Shown here in pieces: positions 1 through 10,760 of a stretch of 64,000 nucleotides of DNA. Position 1 is the first letter of the stretch. Every line of letters starts with the position of its first letter. A model generated the notes under the pieces. It was given only the letters and a program-made list of their open reading frames with translations. It made no database searches and was not told where the DNA came from. The DNA is from Candidatus Aquicultor sp. (lineage in GTDB: Bacteria; Actinomycetota; Aquicultoria; Aquicultorales; Aquicultoraceae), in contig DASXVE010000023.1 of NCBI GenBank assembly GCA_036504445.1, forward strand, positions 1 to 64,000, written 5' to 3'. The translations under genes and the position numbers were made by a program.

Positions 1-2
1 AT

Positions 3-125
3 GAAGCAATTGGTCATATTCCCCCAGCGGAAAAGGAGGCGATGTATTATTGTGAAAACATGTCTGAGGAAAGCGAAAACCTATCTGAAAAAACATTGGA
101 AATTGTAGGTTCAAAGTCTCTATGA
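3..125 (+). pseudogene. IS3-family transposase, C-terminal part (cut by window edge)
   Basis: An open frame enters from the left edge and ends at TGA 123-125. Its residues include IGHIPPAEKEAMYYCEN, which matches the usual C-terminus of IS3-family OrfB transposases (the I-G-x-I-P-P-A-E block followed by a Tyr-rich stretch). The conserved DDE core would lie outside the window, so I cannot say whether the element is intact. The bases just after the stop, about 126-141 (CCCGGGGCTGTTCA at the end), have the look of an IS3-type right terminal inverted repeat, but the left end is not visible. If so, the insertion sequence ends here and the following genes are chromosomal. Confidence 0.6.
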
Positions 126-220
126 AACCCGGGGCTGTTCAATCCTTGTGTCAGAAGGCATTCGCCTTGTTTTATCACATTAAAACTGGGTACAAAAAAG
201 TGATGCTAAGGGGGTCGATT

Positions 221-406
221 ATGGCTACGAAGGCTTCCGGGATGTTCTGGAACATTATTTATGCGGTGCTCATCATATTTGTAATCGCTGTGTTGCTACA
301 GCTTCTTGGGGTGTTTGCGTTAAGCATAGCGGTCGCAAACGTTATCTACATTCTGGCAATTGTGTTTCTAGTATTGGCGCTCATCCATTGGGCGGGATTA
401 TTGTAA
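221..406 (+). CDS. small two-helix membrane protein (DUF1328-like)
   Basis: A 61-residue protein made almost entirely of two hydrophobic helices (about residues 8-30 and 33-57) with a short loop, resembling the DUF1328/YtjA group of small membrane proteins. I chose ATG 221 because GGGGG lies at 210-214. A longer reading from ATG 122 adds 33 residues with no membrane or domain character and starts inside the end of the IS-like remnant. No function is known for the family. It stands alone between the IS end and the convergent mscS-like gene. Confidence 0.6.
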   Translation: MATKASGMFWNIIYAVLIIFVIAVLLQLLGVFALSIAVANVIYILAIVFLVLALIHWAGLL

Positions 407-451
407 GCGATGACGCTCGTCGCAGCTTAACCGGAACGTTAATCAGCAGTT

Positions 452-1336
452 TTACTGCGCCGGCTTGCCGATAACTTCAATTTGTTCCTTCGTTAGCCTG
501 GCGGCAATCCGTTCTCTAATAAGCCGCTCGACCCGGTCTTGTTCACTTGATGCCGTACGGACTGCGATCCTGAACACCATCGCGTTATCTCTAAATTCTT
601 CGATACCGGTAACCTGAGGAAGCTCTTGAAGGACGTCTTTGACTGTAGGGTCATCAGCCAGCTTGGTCATCTCGTCGCACACCGTGTCGAGTACCCGTTG
701 GGGGTTTTGCGTAGTAGGCACGCCGAACTCAACCACGGCGCGTGCCCAACCACGCGAATGATTTATTACTACCGTAACTTGGCTGTTAGGTATAATGTGC
801 AGGCTTCCCTGAAAATCACGAAGCAGGGTAGTGCGTAGGCTCAGCTGCTCGACGGTACCCTTATCGCTGCCGATTTGTACGAGATCGCCGACGCTGTACT
901 GGTTTTCAAACAGGATAAAAAACCCCGAGAGAAAATCTTTAATCAGGCTTTGCGCCGCGAGACCGACTGCGACGCCGAGAACCCCGGCACCCGCAAGGAG
1001 GGCTGTGATCTCAACCTTTGTCGTGGATTGAAGGATGACGAGCACGGCGAGAAAGAATATCGTGAATTTCGCGAGTGCATCAAGCACGTTGGCCAATGTG
1101 AGCGCGCGTTGCTTGGCTTGATCCTCGGATATAAACGGGTTTTTGCTAATGAGGGACACCGAACGGTTAATGGCAATACTCAGCAGCCTATATATGATAG
1201 CGCTTGCCAGCAGAACCAGAATCACAATAAGGGCATTATCTCTCAGCCAATTAACAGTCTGCTCGAGGGTCGTGCCTGCTTTTACCGGCAGATTACTCTG
1301 CATTAAGCTATTCACCGCTCCACCTGTCTGTGCCAT
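452..1336 (-). CDS. MscS-family mechanosensitive channel
   Basis: A 294-residue protein with a hydrophobic N-terminal helix (about 35-55), a second segment (about 88-110), then the Gly/Ala-rich pore helix containing LLAGAGVLGVAVGLAAQSL. This is followed by the MscS beta domain (FENQYSVGDLVQIG) and a C-terminal alpha/beta domain. It is a short YkuT/YbdG-like channel; the family opens under membrane tension and releases solutes during hypo-osmotic shock. The start ATG has a weak AAGGAA upstream on the minus strand. It is convergent with the small membrane protein gene and divergent from the ncRNA/rRNA-like locus. Family assignment is firm; no further specificity can be read. Confidence 0.92.
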   Translation of the reverse strand: MAQTGGAVNSLMQSNLPVKAGTTLEQTVNWLRDNALIVILVLLASAIIYRLLSIAINRSVSLISKNPFISEDQAKQRALTLANVLDALAKFTIFFLAVLVILQSTTKVEITALLAGAGVLGVAVGLAAQSLIKDFLSGFFILFENQYSVGDLVQIGSDKGTVEQLSLRTTLLRDFQGSLHIIPNSQVTVVINHSRGWARAVVEFGVPTTQNPQRVLDTVCDEMTKLADDPTVKDVLQELPQVTGIEEFRDNAMVFRIAVRTASSEQDRVERLIRERIAARLTKEQIEVIGKPAQ

Positions 1337-1624
1337 AATCGGGTACCTATTCCTTGTGATATCGAGTTACCTCTACATCGATTATTTAATCATAACAGGG
1401 GGGTGCTCAGTAGTCTTCAGGAAATAATTATAAAAAGGTTAAGGAAAATTATGGTAATGCCGATATAGTAATTACCGTCAAAAACACCAGGCAATAAGCC
1501 AGCCCAGCGCAGTTCAAATCTTACTACCGGACAAGAATGGTTTATTTTGATTAAAGAGCGCGCATCTGGGTATAAACTAATTGGTAGAAAGCAGTGGCTT
1601 GCTACCCACTTTGATAATTAAAAA

Positions 1625-1832
1625 TGGAAGGACTTAAGATCGCAGATCAAGACCGGCGTATCCCACCGAGAGGATGGGACCGGCGGTTGGGCATAAGTTG
1701 TCATGAAGCCGAGGGACCTGATAGGTATGTTGGATAGGTAAATCCAAGGTGCTTACAGGAAAACCCTTAAGCGAGCCCCGGTAAGGGGAAGGGCGACGAT
1801 GCGAAGGCAGTCTTAGGTCCTTTCTTTTTTTG
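1625..1832 (+). ncRNA. structured non-coding RNA, candidate raiA-motif RNA
   Basis: No coding frame covers this interval, but it folds well by eye. An 11-bp closing stem pairs 1628-1638 (AAGGACTTAAG) with 1812-1822 (CTTAGGTCCTT) and runs straight into a T-run (1821-1831), like an intrinsic terminator. Inside are hairpins UCCCA/UGGGA near 1661-1682, GGAU/AUCC around 1732-1745, GCUUA/UAAGC near 1750-1772 and CCCC-GGUAA-GGGG near 1776-1790. A possible promoter is TTGATT 1547-1552 with TATAAA 1571-1576. Size, architecture and the GGATAGGTAAATCC segment remind me of raiA-motif RNAs of Firmicutes and Actinobacteria, but I am recalling that consensus, not searching it. That it is a structured RNA is much surer than its class. 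Confidence 0.6.
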
Positions 1833-1951
1833 TCTTGAAACGCCTCAGATTCCTTAATTTCTGCAAATAAATATTGCCATGTTTAGCGGCCAAGTAAGTT
1901 GCCGGATTTGTGATTAAACTCCGGGATTCCGGGTATATAAATCGCCCTGAT

Positions 1952-1983
1952 CGTTCTTTGAAAAATGAACAGATTGGCCGGAC
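1952..1983 (+). promoter_or_regulatory. rRNA leader: boxA-like antitermination site and 16S processing half-stem
   Basis: CGTTCTTTGAAAAATGAACA (1952-1971) resembles the boxA/leader sequence in front of Gram-positive rrn operons, and a related CTTGTTCATTGAAAAC recurs in the spacer at 3985-4000. Immediately after it, TGGCCGGAC (1975-1983) is perfectly complementary to GTCCGGCCA at 3768-3776 beyond the 16S-like RNA. This gives the 9-bp stem expected for RNase III-type processing. I see no convincing -35/-10 pair upstream; TATATAA near 1934-1940 is a possible -10. Confidence 0.6.
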
Positions 1984-2045
1984 AAAAACCAAAAATATTA
2001 ATCTTGTTACCTCGCTTGTGATGCCTGGCATCCAGTGAGGTTTAT

Positions 2046-3690
2046 TAATCTGCGGGTCTGGTCCCGGCCCAGGACGAACGCTGGCGGCATGCACTTGCCC
2101 CGACAAGTCGAGCGGACTGTTCCTACAATTTCTGTAACCGTAGCACGTTTGCTATGGATTAGGAAAAGGACGGTTACGCGGCGAACGGCGGAGTAACACG
2201 TAGGTGACCTGCCTCAAAGACCGGAATAACCTCACCCCGGGAGGCCCTAAAAAGGTCACTTGGGATGAGCTAATGCCGTATAAGCTCACACTGCTCATGC
2301 GGCGTGAGAAAAGGTAGCCCTTAATCAAGGCTTCCGCTTTGAGATGAGCCTGCGCCCCATCAGGCAGTTGGTGGTGTAAAAGACTACCAAGCCGATGACG
2401 GGTAGCTGGCCCGAGAGGGTGGTCAGCCCGACCGGAACTGAGACAAGGCCCGGGCCCGAAAGGGCTAGCGGGGTGGAATCTATCGCAATGCGCGAAAGCG
2501 TGACGATGCAATGCCGCGTGAAGGAAGAAAGCAGGTGAAAACACCTGTCGTAAACTCCAGTCGGTGGGGAGTAAGCGTGGCCGGTTAAGAGCCGGACCAC
2601 GTGAAAGTACCTGCCGGTAAGAGCGCCGACAAACTGCGTGCCAGCAGTCGCGGTCAAACGTAGGGCGCAAGCGTTGTCCGGAATTACTGGGCGTAAAGGG
2701 TACGTAGGCGGCTTGGGCGTATCGGCTGTGAAAGCCCTCCGCAAAACGGAGGAAGGGCAGCCGAGATTACTCGGCTAGAGCCCGGCGGAAGGAAGTGGAA
2801 CTTCCGATGTAGCAGTAAAATGCGTTGATATCGGAAAGAACCCCAAACGGCGAAGGCAGCTTCCTATACCGTGGCTGACGCTAAAGTACGAAAGCCAGGG
2901 GAGCGATGCGGTTTGGTACCCGCGTAGTCCTGGCTGTAAAAGATGGGCACTAGCTCCCGACCCTCAGGAAGGCCGGAGGCGAAGCTAACGCATTAAGTGC
3001 CCCGCCTGGGGAGTACGGCCGCAAGGCTGAAAACCAAGGGACTTGTGGAAACCTGCACAATCGGCGGCGAGTGTGGTTTAATGCGATTTCGAGCGCAGAA
3101 TCTTACCAAGGTCGCCCGTGCGTGAAAGCCGGTGGAAACACTGGCATGCCGTTCAAACTGTGGGCAACCCACGGTGACGCGGAAACTCGCACAGGCAGGC
3201 ATGAATGGTCACCGTCAGCCCGTGCCGTGAGGCGTGAGGTCAAATCCTCGTAACGGGCGCAACCCCTTACCCCATGTTGCCATCGGACACACGCCGGGCA
3301 CTCATAGGGGACTGCCCGCGTTCGAAGTGGGAGGAAGGCGGGGACGACGGCAGATCCGTATGTGCTGAGTACCTTGGGCTACACACACGCGACAGTGATC
3401 GGGACAAAGAGGGCCGATCCCGCGAGGGGGAGGAAATCTCAAAAAACCGACCGAGGTACGGATTGCAGTCTGGAACCCGACTGCATGAAGATGAAGCCGA
3501 TAGTAATCGCAGATCATCAAGCTGCGGTGAATACGTTCTCAGGTTTTCTTCATATTGCCGGCCGCATCCGCCATAGAAGAAGCAGCTGAAGCTACGCGGC
3601 CCAACCGGACCCCAGCGGGCCTCATTTTTGAGGTTTACTGGGACCCGGAGGACGGTAGCGAGGCTGCTCCGACGAGGCGGTCGTAGGATG
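2046..3690 (+). rRNA. 16S-like rRNA with altered functional centres
   Basis: Homology to 16S rRNA is unmistakable along its length (AGGACGAACGCTGGCGGCAT near 2071, GGAATTACTGGGCGTAAAGG near 2680, GAAGCTAACGCATTAAGTG near 2982), at about 1645 nt. It departs from consensus at sites that are nearly invariant in life. The 27F, 515F, 806R and 926R priming sites all carry changes. The 790 loop is UUUGGUAC (2912-2919). The C1400/A1408 strand and the A1492/A1493 strand (3647-3655) are rewritten, the h45 tetraloop is CGAC (3670-3673), and CCUCC is absent at the 3' end. Helices are kept by paired changes: h1 2054-2058/2066-2070, pseudoknot 2062-2064/3038-3040, h18 2629/2648, h24 2908-2911/2920-2923, h28 3049-3055/3540-3546, h31 3082-3085/3094-3097. 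Numbering follows E. coli, aligned by eye from memory. I infer a paralogous, structure-conserved RNA rather than the cell's working 16S. Confidence 0.9.
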
Positions 3691-4021
3691 GGCATACTGC
3701 CCGTACCGAGAGGTGTGGGCGTAAACTTGGAGCTCAGGCTCTTCTTTTAAGATGCCAAAAGCTCGATGTCCGGCCAGGAGTTCCGGCTCCGGGTTCCCCC
3801 GGGGGCAACCCCCAGGCAACACCCGTCCGGACGATCTCCAAGGTTTGCACATAAACCTTGGGGCTGAAGGTTCAAGGCTAAAAGTCCAATGGTGAAGATG
3901 CCGATTTTCATTGTTGGGTGGGGCCGAGCAGCCCAACCAGCCTTGAGCCTTGAGCCCGCACGGCGCGTAAACCGTGCGTCTCACCTTGTTCATTGAAAAC
4001 AATATAGCGTGCATTAGAAAG
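3691..4021 (+). other. 16S-23S spacer without tRNA; second boxA-like site and processing stems
   Basis: No tRNA can be folded here. The spacer carries GTCCGGCCA (3768-3776), pairing with the leader. It has a stem of GGTTCAAGGCT with AGCCTTGAGCC (about 3869-3955), a GCACGG/CCGTGC hairpin (about 3959-3979), and a boxA-like CTTGTTCATTGAAAAC (3985-4000). ATAGCGTGCA (4004-4013) is perfectly complementary to TGCACGCTAT at 7271-7280 beyond the 23S-like RNA, the expected 23S processing stem. Keeping these parts argues that the locus is still transcribed and processed as one precursor. Confidence 0.7.
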
Positions 4022-7261
<3,240 letters not shown>

Positions 7262-7311
7262 TTAACCTAGTGCACGCTATTTCTTTTGATAATTCTATAA
7301 ATATATAACCC

Positions 7312-7346
7312 AAAAAGCTGTTCACTGATTGCGAACAGCTTTTTTA
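7312..7346 (+). terminator. intrinsic terminator of the rRNA-like operon
   Basis: AGCTGTTC (7316-7323) pairs with GAACAGCT (7333-7340) across a 9-base loop, preceded by A5 and followed by T-rich sequence. It closes the operon directly after the 23S processing stem, leaving no room for a 5S gene. The remaining bases to 7557 show nothing I recognise. Confidence 0.85.
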
Positions 7347-7570
7347 TTCTTATCCTAACGGGTGCTTGTGTTTAGCGCATGGTTTCCATACACTATACGT
7401 TAACCGAACGTTAGGATCGCCTTGAAATACAGAGAAGCACTGATCCCGCACTATATATAAAGACCTACAAGTATAAACAGCGGAATCACCTAACTTGGTT
7501 GCTTTATCCTGCTAATTTAGATAAAATTAAGACGAGAAGGCGAAAGGTTTTTTGATTGGAGGCTGCTTTC

Positions 7571-8149
7571 GTGTTCGCAAAATTGATTCGTAAATTAAAA
7601 GCAATGAACAAGAAGACGTTAATCATTTTAAGTGTGGTGGTGGTGGTCGCAGTTGTAGGTGGCGGTTACTTAGTATCAAATGCCTCCGACAAATCATCAA
7701 CGGAACAAACACAGAAACAAGTTGACATCGCCAACGCAGCTCTAGCCGGTTGGCGTGTTAAAAATGATGCTCGCCTTGAGGTCAACAAGGCAAAAGTCGC
7801 TGAATTTAAGCAGAAACTCATGAATTATTACGATCCGAGCACCGGTGCGTTGGCCGAACAACAGCGGCTTATTAACGCATTGATTGCTGCCGATGAGGCA
7901 GCCGCTAAGGATGATAATTCAGGTGAGGCAATAAAAAGCTTCGATATTTCCAGCGTAGCCATTAAAGCGCTCGATATTAAAAGCGAAACGGCAAAATTGA
8001 CTGCGGATGTTGAGTATTACATTAAGTATGAAACCCAAAACCAAAGCTACAGCACATTTGGCAAGAATCGCATAAATTGGGAGCTTAAGAAAGAGGGCAA
8101 GAGCTGGAAGATCACTAAAGAAGCACTAGTCCCTGGTGATAATTCCTAA
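7571..8149 (+). CDS. membrane-anchored exported protein of unknown function
   Basis: GTG 7571 has GGAGG at 7558-7562 with 8-base spacing, so I prefer it to a codon 15 bases upstream inside that site. The 192-residue product has a basic N-terminus, one transmembrane segment (about residues 16-35, ILSVVVVVAVVGGGYLV) and a hydrophilic Lys/Ala-rich domain ending in a beta-rich part (VEYYIKYETQNQSY, INWELKKEGKSWKI). That tail resembles exported NTF2-like or lumazine-binding-like domains. It probably sits outside the membrane on an N-terminal anchor. No function can be named. Confidence 0.65.
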   Translation: MFAKLIRKLKAMNKKTLIILSVVVVVAVVGGGYLVSNASDKSSTEQTQKQVDIANAALAGWRVKNDARLEVNKAKVAEFKQKLMNYYDPSTGALAEQQRLINALIAADEAAAKDDNSGEAIKSFDISSVAIKALDIKSETAKLTADVEYYIKYETQNQSYSTFGKNRINWELKKEGKSWKITKEALVPGDNS

Positions 8150-8271
8150 TGAACGAAGAGCGACCAAATGTTGTGTTAGCCGGCGGGTGATGCACAGACT
8201 CTGGTGCTGGTCAGCACTGTGTGAGCGCTACCTCGATATACGATAAACATGCGAGGGGGGCAACTAATCCT

Positions 8272-9012
8272 ATGTCGGCAGACCGAATTGATAATTGCTC
8301 TGTATGCAGTGTATCACTCGAATACCTTGAAGACAAAGAAACGTTAAGCTGCTACTTTTGCGGAATGCAAGCGAGTACTGATGTGTGGTGCCCGGAAGGT
8401 CACTTTGTATGCGAATCGTGCTATAACATGTCTGTGCTTGATTTTATTGATGAGACAGTTCGCACAAGCCGCGCAACGAACCCATACGATCTTGCATCAA
8501 TTATGATGACATACCCCCGGCTTGCTTCGTATCGAAACCCTTGCGAACACGCTCTCGTTTTCGCTGCTGCAATGCTTATCGCTGTTAAGAATGAGGGAAC
8601 GATTAAGATTTCCAGTGAGGACATTCTTATAGCCCTCGGGACCATACAGTGCGATGAAAATAACCTTGAGTTCTGCGGCCCCGATGCCGCTTACGGGTGC
8701 TGCATGAGGTCCGGCATTATCGCGACTTTCGGCACGATTTTCAAAGCCGCCGAAGGCGACGCGGAACCTGACAGCGTAACAGTAAGGGTTATACGACGCG
8801 TGATAAAGAGTCTTTCCGATAATACGGAACAGCACAAGTGCCTTAAGAACATTGTTCTAACAACAATGGACCTTTTCACGCCAATCATACAGGCCAGGTT
8901 CGGTGTAAGGCTTGAGGGGTCCGCTCACGAGATAATTTGCTACCAAATAGGTCAAGCAAGAGATTGCAGTCCTACAACATGTCATTACAGTCCACTGTTA
9001 AGTGCCAAGTAA
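8272..9012 (+). CDS. DUF5714 cysteine-rich protein
   Basis: A 246-residue protein with a paired-cysteine N-terminus (CSVCSVSL, SCYFCGMQ, CPEGHFVCESCYN) typical of DUF5714, likely a metal site, then a helical domain with several more Cys (FCGPDAAYGCCMRSG). The family is common in anaerobes, often near methyltransferase or radical-SAM genes, without a demonstrated reaction. I chose ATG 8272 because GGGGG lies at 8256-8260; an in-frame GTG at 8221 has no site and overlaps a short inverted repeat (GTGCTG/CAGCAC). It stands alone on the + strand with no obvious partner. Confidence 0.75.
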   Translation: MSADRIDNCSVCSVSLEYLEDKETLSCYFCGMQASTDVWCPEGHFVCESCYNMSVLDFIDETVRTSRATNPYDLASIMMTYPRLASYRNPCEHALVFAAAMLIAVKNEGTIKISSEDILIALGTIQCDENNLEFCGPDAAYGCCMRSGIIATFGTIFKAAEGDAEPDSVTVRVIRRVIKSLSDNTEQHKCLKNIVLTTMDLFTPIIQARFGVRLEGSAHEIICYQIGQARDCSPTTCHYSPLLSAK

Positions 9013-9129
9013 ATTGCCTCTATCACATTATTAGTTTACCGCCCTTTATAATGTAAGCTTGTGGCTAAAAAGTAAGTCAAGTTAGGCTGCTGGGTAAGCC
9101 TTAACAATGTACTTACGCATGGAGGACGA

Positions 9130-9660
9130 GTGGAAAAATACGTCTGCTATGAAGGAAAGGATCGCCGCGGTGGTTGCAAGCGTCACTGTGAGGGTTGCGA
9201 AAGCTTTGCTATAGACCGGCGAAAAAAAGATCGGCGACATAACTCGGTGAGCTTTCGCGTTAGGGAGCGCCGTGAGGGTTTTGATAGGCGGCAAAACCAC
9301 ATCACGCGCAAAGGCTTCTATCATTTCGTATTCCGACGCGGGTCGTTGCATCTGCGCCACAACCAGATCGCTCTACTTATTCTTCTTATAGTGTTTAACT
9401 TGCTCAGCATCGCAGACTACATGTTTACGCTTAAGGCGCTTAACGCCGGTTTTGCAGAAGGTAACCCTATTATGGATGCCATGTTTACCGTGGGCCCTGC
9501 CGTAGCGGCTTGTTTCAAAATCGGCCTGACGATGTTCGTGGCAGCCATGGTGTGGTTATTCCGACGCTATCGTGCCATCCTAGAGATCAGTATCTTATTC
9601 ATCCTGATGTATATGCTGTTGATCATCTACCATATCTACGGGGCGATTAGGTTCTATTAA
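9130..9660 (+). CDS. DUF5658 membrane protein with Cys/His-rich N-terminus
   Basis: The 176-residue product begins with a charged, cysteine-containing segment (GGCKRHCEGCES) and two RR-rich patches (DRRKKDRRH, RERREGFDRR), then has three hydrophobic helices (about 80-100, 118-140, 148-170). The helical part carries the DUF5658 pattern ADYMFTLKALNAGFAEGNP, where an acidic residue and E-x-N-P-x-M are conserved. Start GTG 9130 has GGAGG at 9121-9125, spaced only 4 bases. The basic R-x-x-R patches are a recurring motif in signalling and envelope proteins, but their role is unknown. Confidence 0.7.
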   Translation: MEKYVCYEGKDRRGGCKRHCEGCESFAIDRRKKDRRHNSVSFRVRERREGFDRRQNHITRKGFYHFVFRRGSLHLRHNQIALLILLIVFNLLSIADYMFTLKALNAGFAEGNPIMDAMFTVGPAVAACFKIGLTMFVAAMVWLFRRYRAILEISILFILMYMLLIIYHIYGAIRFY

Positions 9661-9787
9661 TCCGTCCGCTTCATCACACAGTTTGCTCTAGTTGCAATAC
9701 AATAATTGTCTTTACCATGCGCATGTTTAATGCGGCACTATTTTGGGAAGTAATTAAGTGTACGGTGCATGTAGCTGGTGTTTTCAT

Positions 9788-9816
9788 GTTAAAGGCCCTT
9801 AACAAGGGCCTTTAAC
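9788..9816. terminator. bidirectional terminator-like hairpin
   Basis: A perfect 13-bp stem, GTTAAAGGCCCTT with AAGGGCCTTTAAC, and a 3-base loop, flanked by A/T-rich sequence on both sides. It probably ends the DUF5658 transcript. Confidence 0.75.
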
Positions 9817-9946
9817 ATTTTGCTATCTTTGACGTCATCTTGAACCTCGCGTTTGCGTGCAATAATCGCCGGTCATTTTGAGTTGCCTTCTATGGTTCCG
9901 TTATGCAATTATGTGCCTAGCCGGTTTTTGTTCTAGGAGGGAGCTC

Positions 9947-10087
9947 ATGATCAAACTATGCAGCACAGCGCTTATCATTATGTTAGTTGCATCACTTGTT
10001 CTTGGATGCCAGTCAGGCAAGAGTAGAAATGATGATTTTAGGACTGCAAAGTCCGTGAAGTCCGTCGAAACCCAGCAAAAAAACTAA
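9947..10087 (+). CDS. very small lipoprotein
   Basis: A 46-residue precursor with a lipoprotein signal (MIKLCSTALIIMLVASLVLGC; lipobox L-V-L-G-C at the hydrophobic end) and only about 27 residues after the modified Cys. ATG 9947 has GGAGG at 9937-9941, which settles the start against a longer upstream reading. Small lipoproteins of this kind cannot be assigned a function from sequence. Confidence 0.65.
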   Translation: MIKLCSTALIIMLVASLVLGCQSGKSRNDDFRTAKSVKSVETQQKN

Positions 10088-10156
10088 GTTAATTTGGGTA
10101 AAAAGTTTGCACAGTCCGGTTAGAAAATTTATATGCCAACAAGGCGGGTGCATGGT

Positions 10157-10555
10157 ATGAATCGGAGTACTATCGAGCGCGCTTGTAGAAAAGGGAACGT
10201 TATCGCCATAGTGGGCGCATCAAACGACCACGGAAAATACGGGTACCGTGTTTATAACGATTTAAAGAACGGTGGCTATAAAGTGTATCCTGTAAACCCA
10301 AACGAGAAGCATATACAGGACGACCAGGCATACCCTGATGTACAGAGTCTTCCCGAGAAGCCGGATGTTGTCGATATAGTAACACCGCCGAATGTCACCG
10401 AAAAGGTCGTAAAAGAGGCGGTGGAGCAAGGCATCAATATTATTTGGATGCAACCCGGCTCGGAAAGCCAAGCGGCAATAGAGTATGTCGAGAACAGCCC
10501 CTCGGATGTCGTTTACGATACCTGTATTATGGTGGAACGACGCCACTACGCGTGA
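10157..10555 (+). CDS. CoA-binding domain protein (YccU-like)
   Basis: A 132-residue single-domain Rossmann protein with the CoA-binding pattern IAIVGASNDHGKYGYRV at the start, YPVNPN in the middle and DVVDIVTPPN, INIIWMQPGS and YDTCIMVE in the second half. The family resembles the CoA-binding domain of succinyl-CoA synthetase and binds CoA or acyl-CoA; its cellular role is not established. ATG 10157 has AAGGCGG at 10141-10147; ATG 10133 is possible but lacks a site. Confidence 0.85.
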   Translation: MNRSTIERACRKGNVIAIVGASNDHGKYGYRVYNDLKNGGYKVYPVNPNEKHIQDDQAYPDVQSLPEKPDVVDIVTPPNVTEKVVKEAVEQGINIIWMQPGSESQAAIEYVENSPSDVVYDTCIMVERRHYA

Positions 10556-10760
10556 TGCACGCCAAACCATTATTTGCTAAAGATTTCCAATTATCTACCG
10601 ATATTACTTAGTGTATGAAAGATAGCAAGTTTGTGAATGAATTATAGATCAACGCATTACACTTCTACGCACCATCGTACACATTGCATCACCATCCAAA
10701 GATTTATACCTTACTTTAATCGAGCTACCTTAGGGACGGATTTACAAAGGAGCTTTATTA

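Noticed and set aside
2046-3690. Simple rRNA pseudogene decaying neutrally
   Set aside because: Paired changes in h1, the central pseudoknot, h18, h24, h28 and h31, plus intact processing stems, are not expected from neutral decay. Recent relaxation cannot be fully excluded without relatives.
3691-4021. tRNA-Ile or tRNA-Ala in the 16S-23S spacer
   Set aside because: No cloverleaf, no GTTCGAATC T-arm with matching acceptor ends; only spacer hairpins.
7262-7570. 5S rRNA after the 23S-like RNA
   Set aside because: Terminator begins about 50 bases after the 23S end; no 5S-like sequence follows.
9013-9129. Additional gene or riboswitch between the DUF5714 and DUF5658 genes
   Set aside because: Short AT-rich interval without stems or open frames beyond the GGAGG used at 9130.
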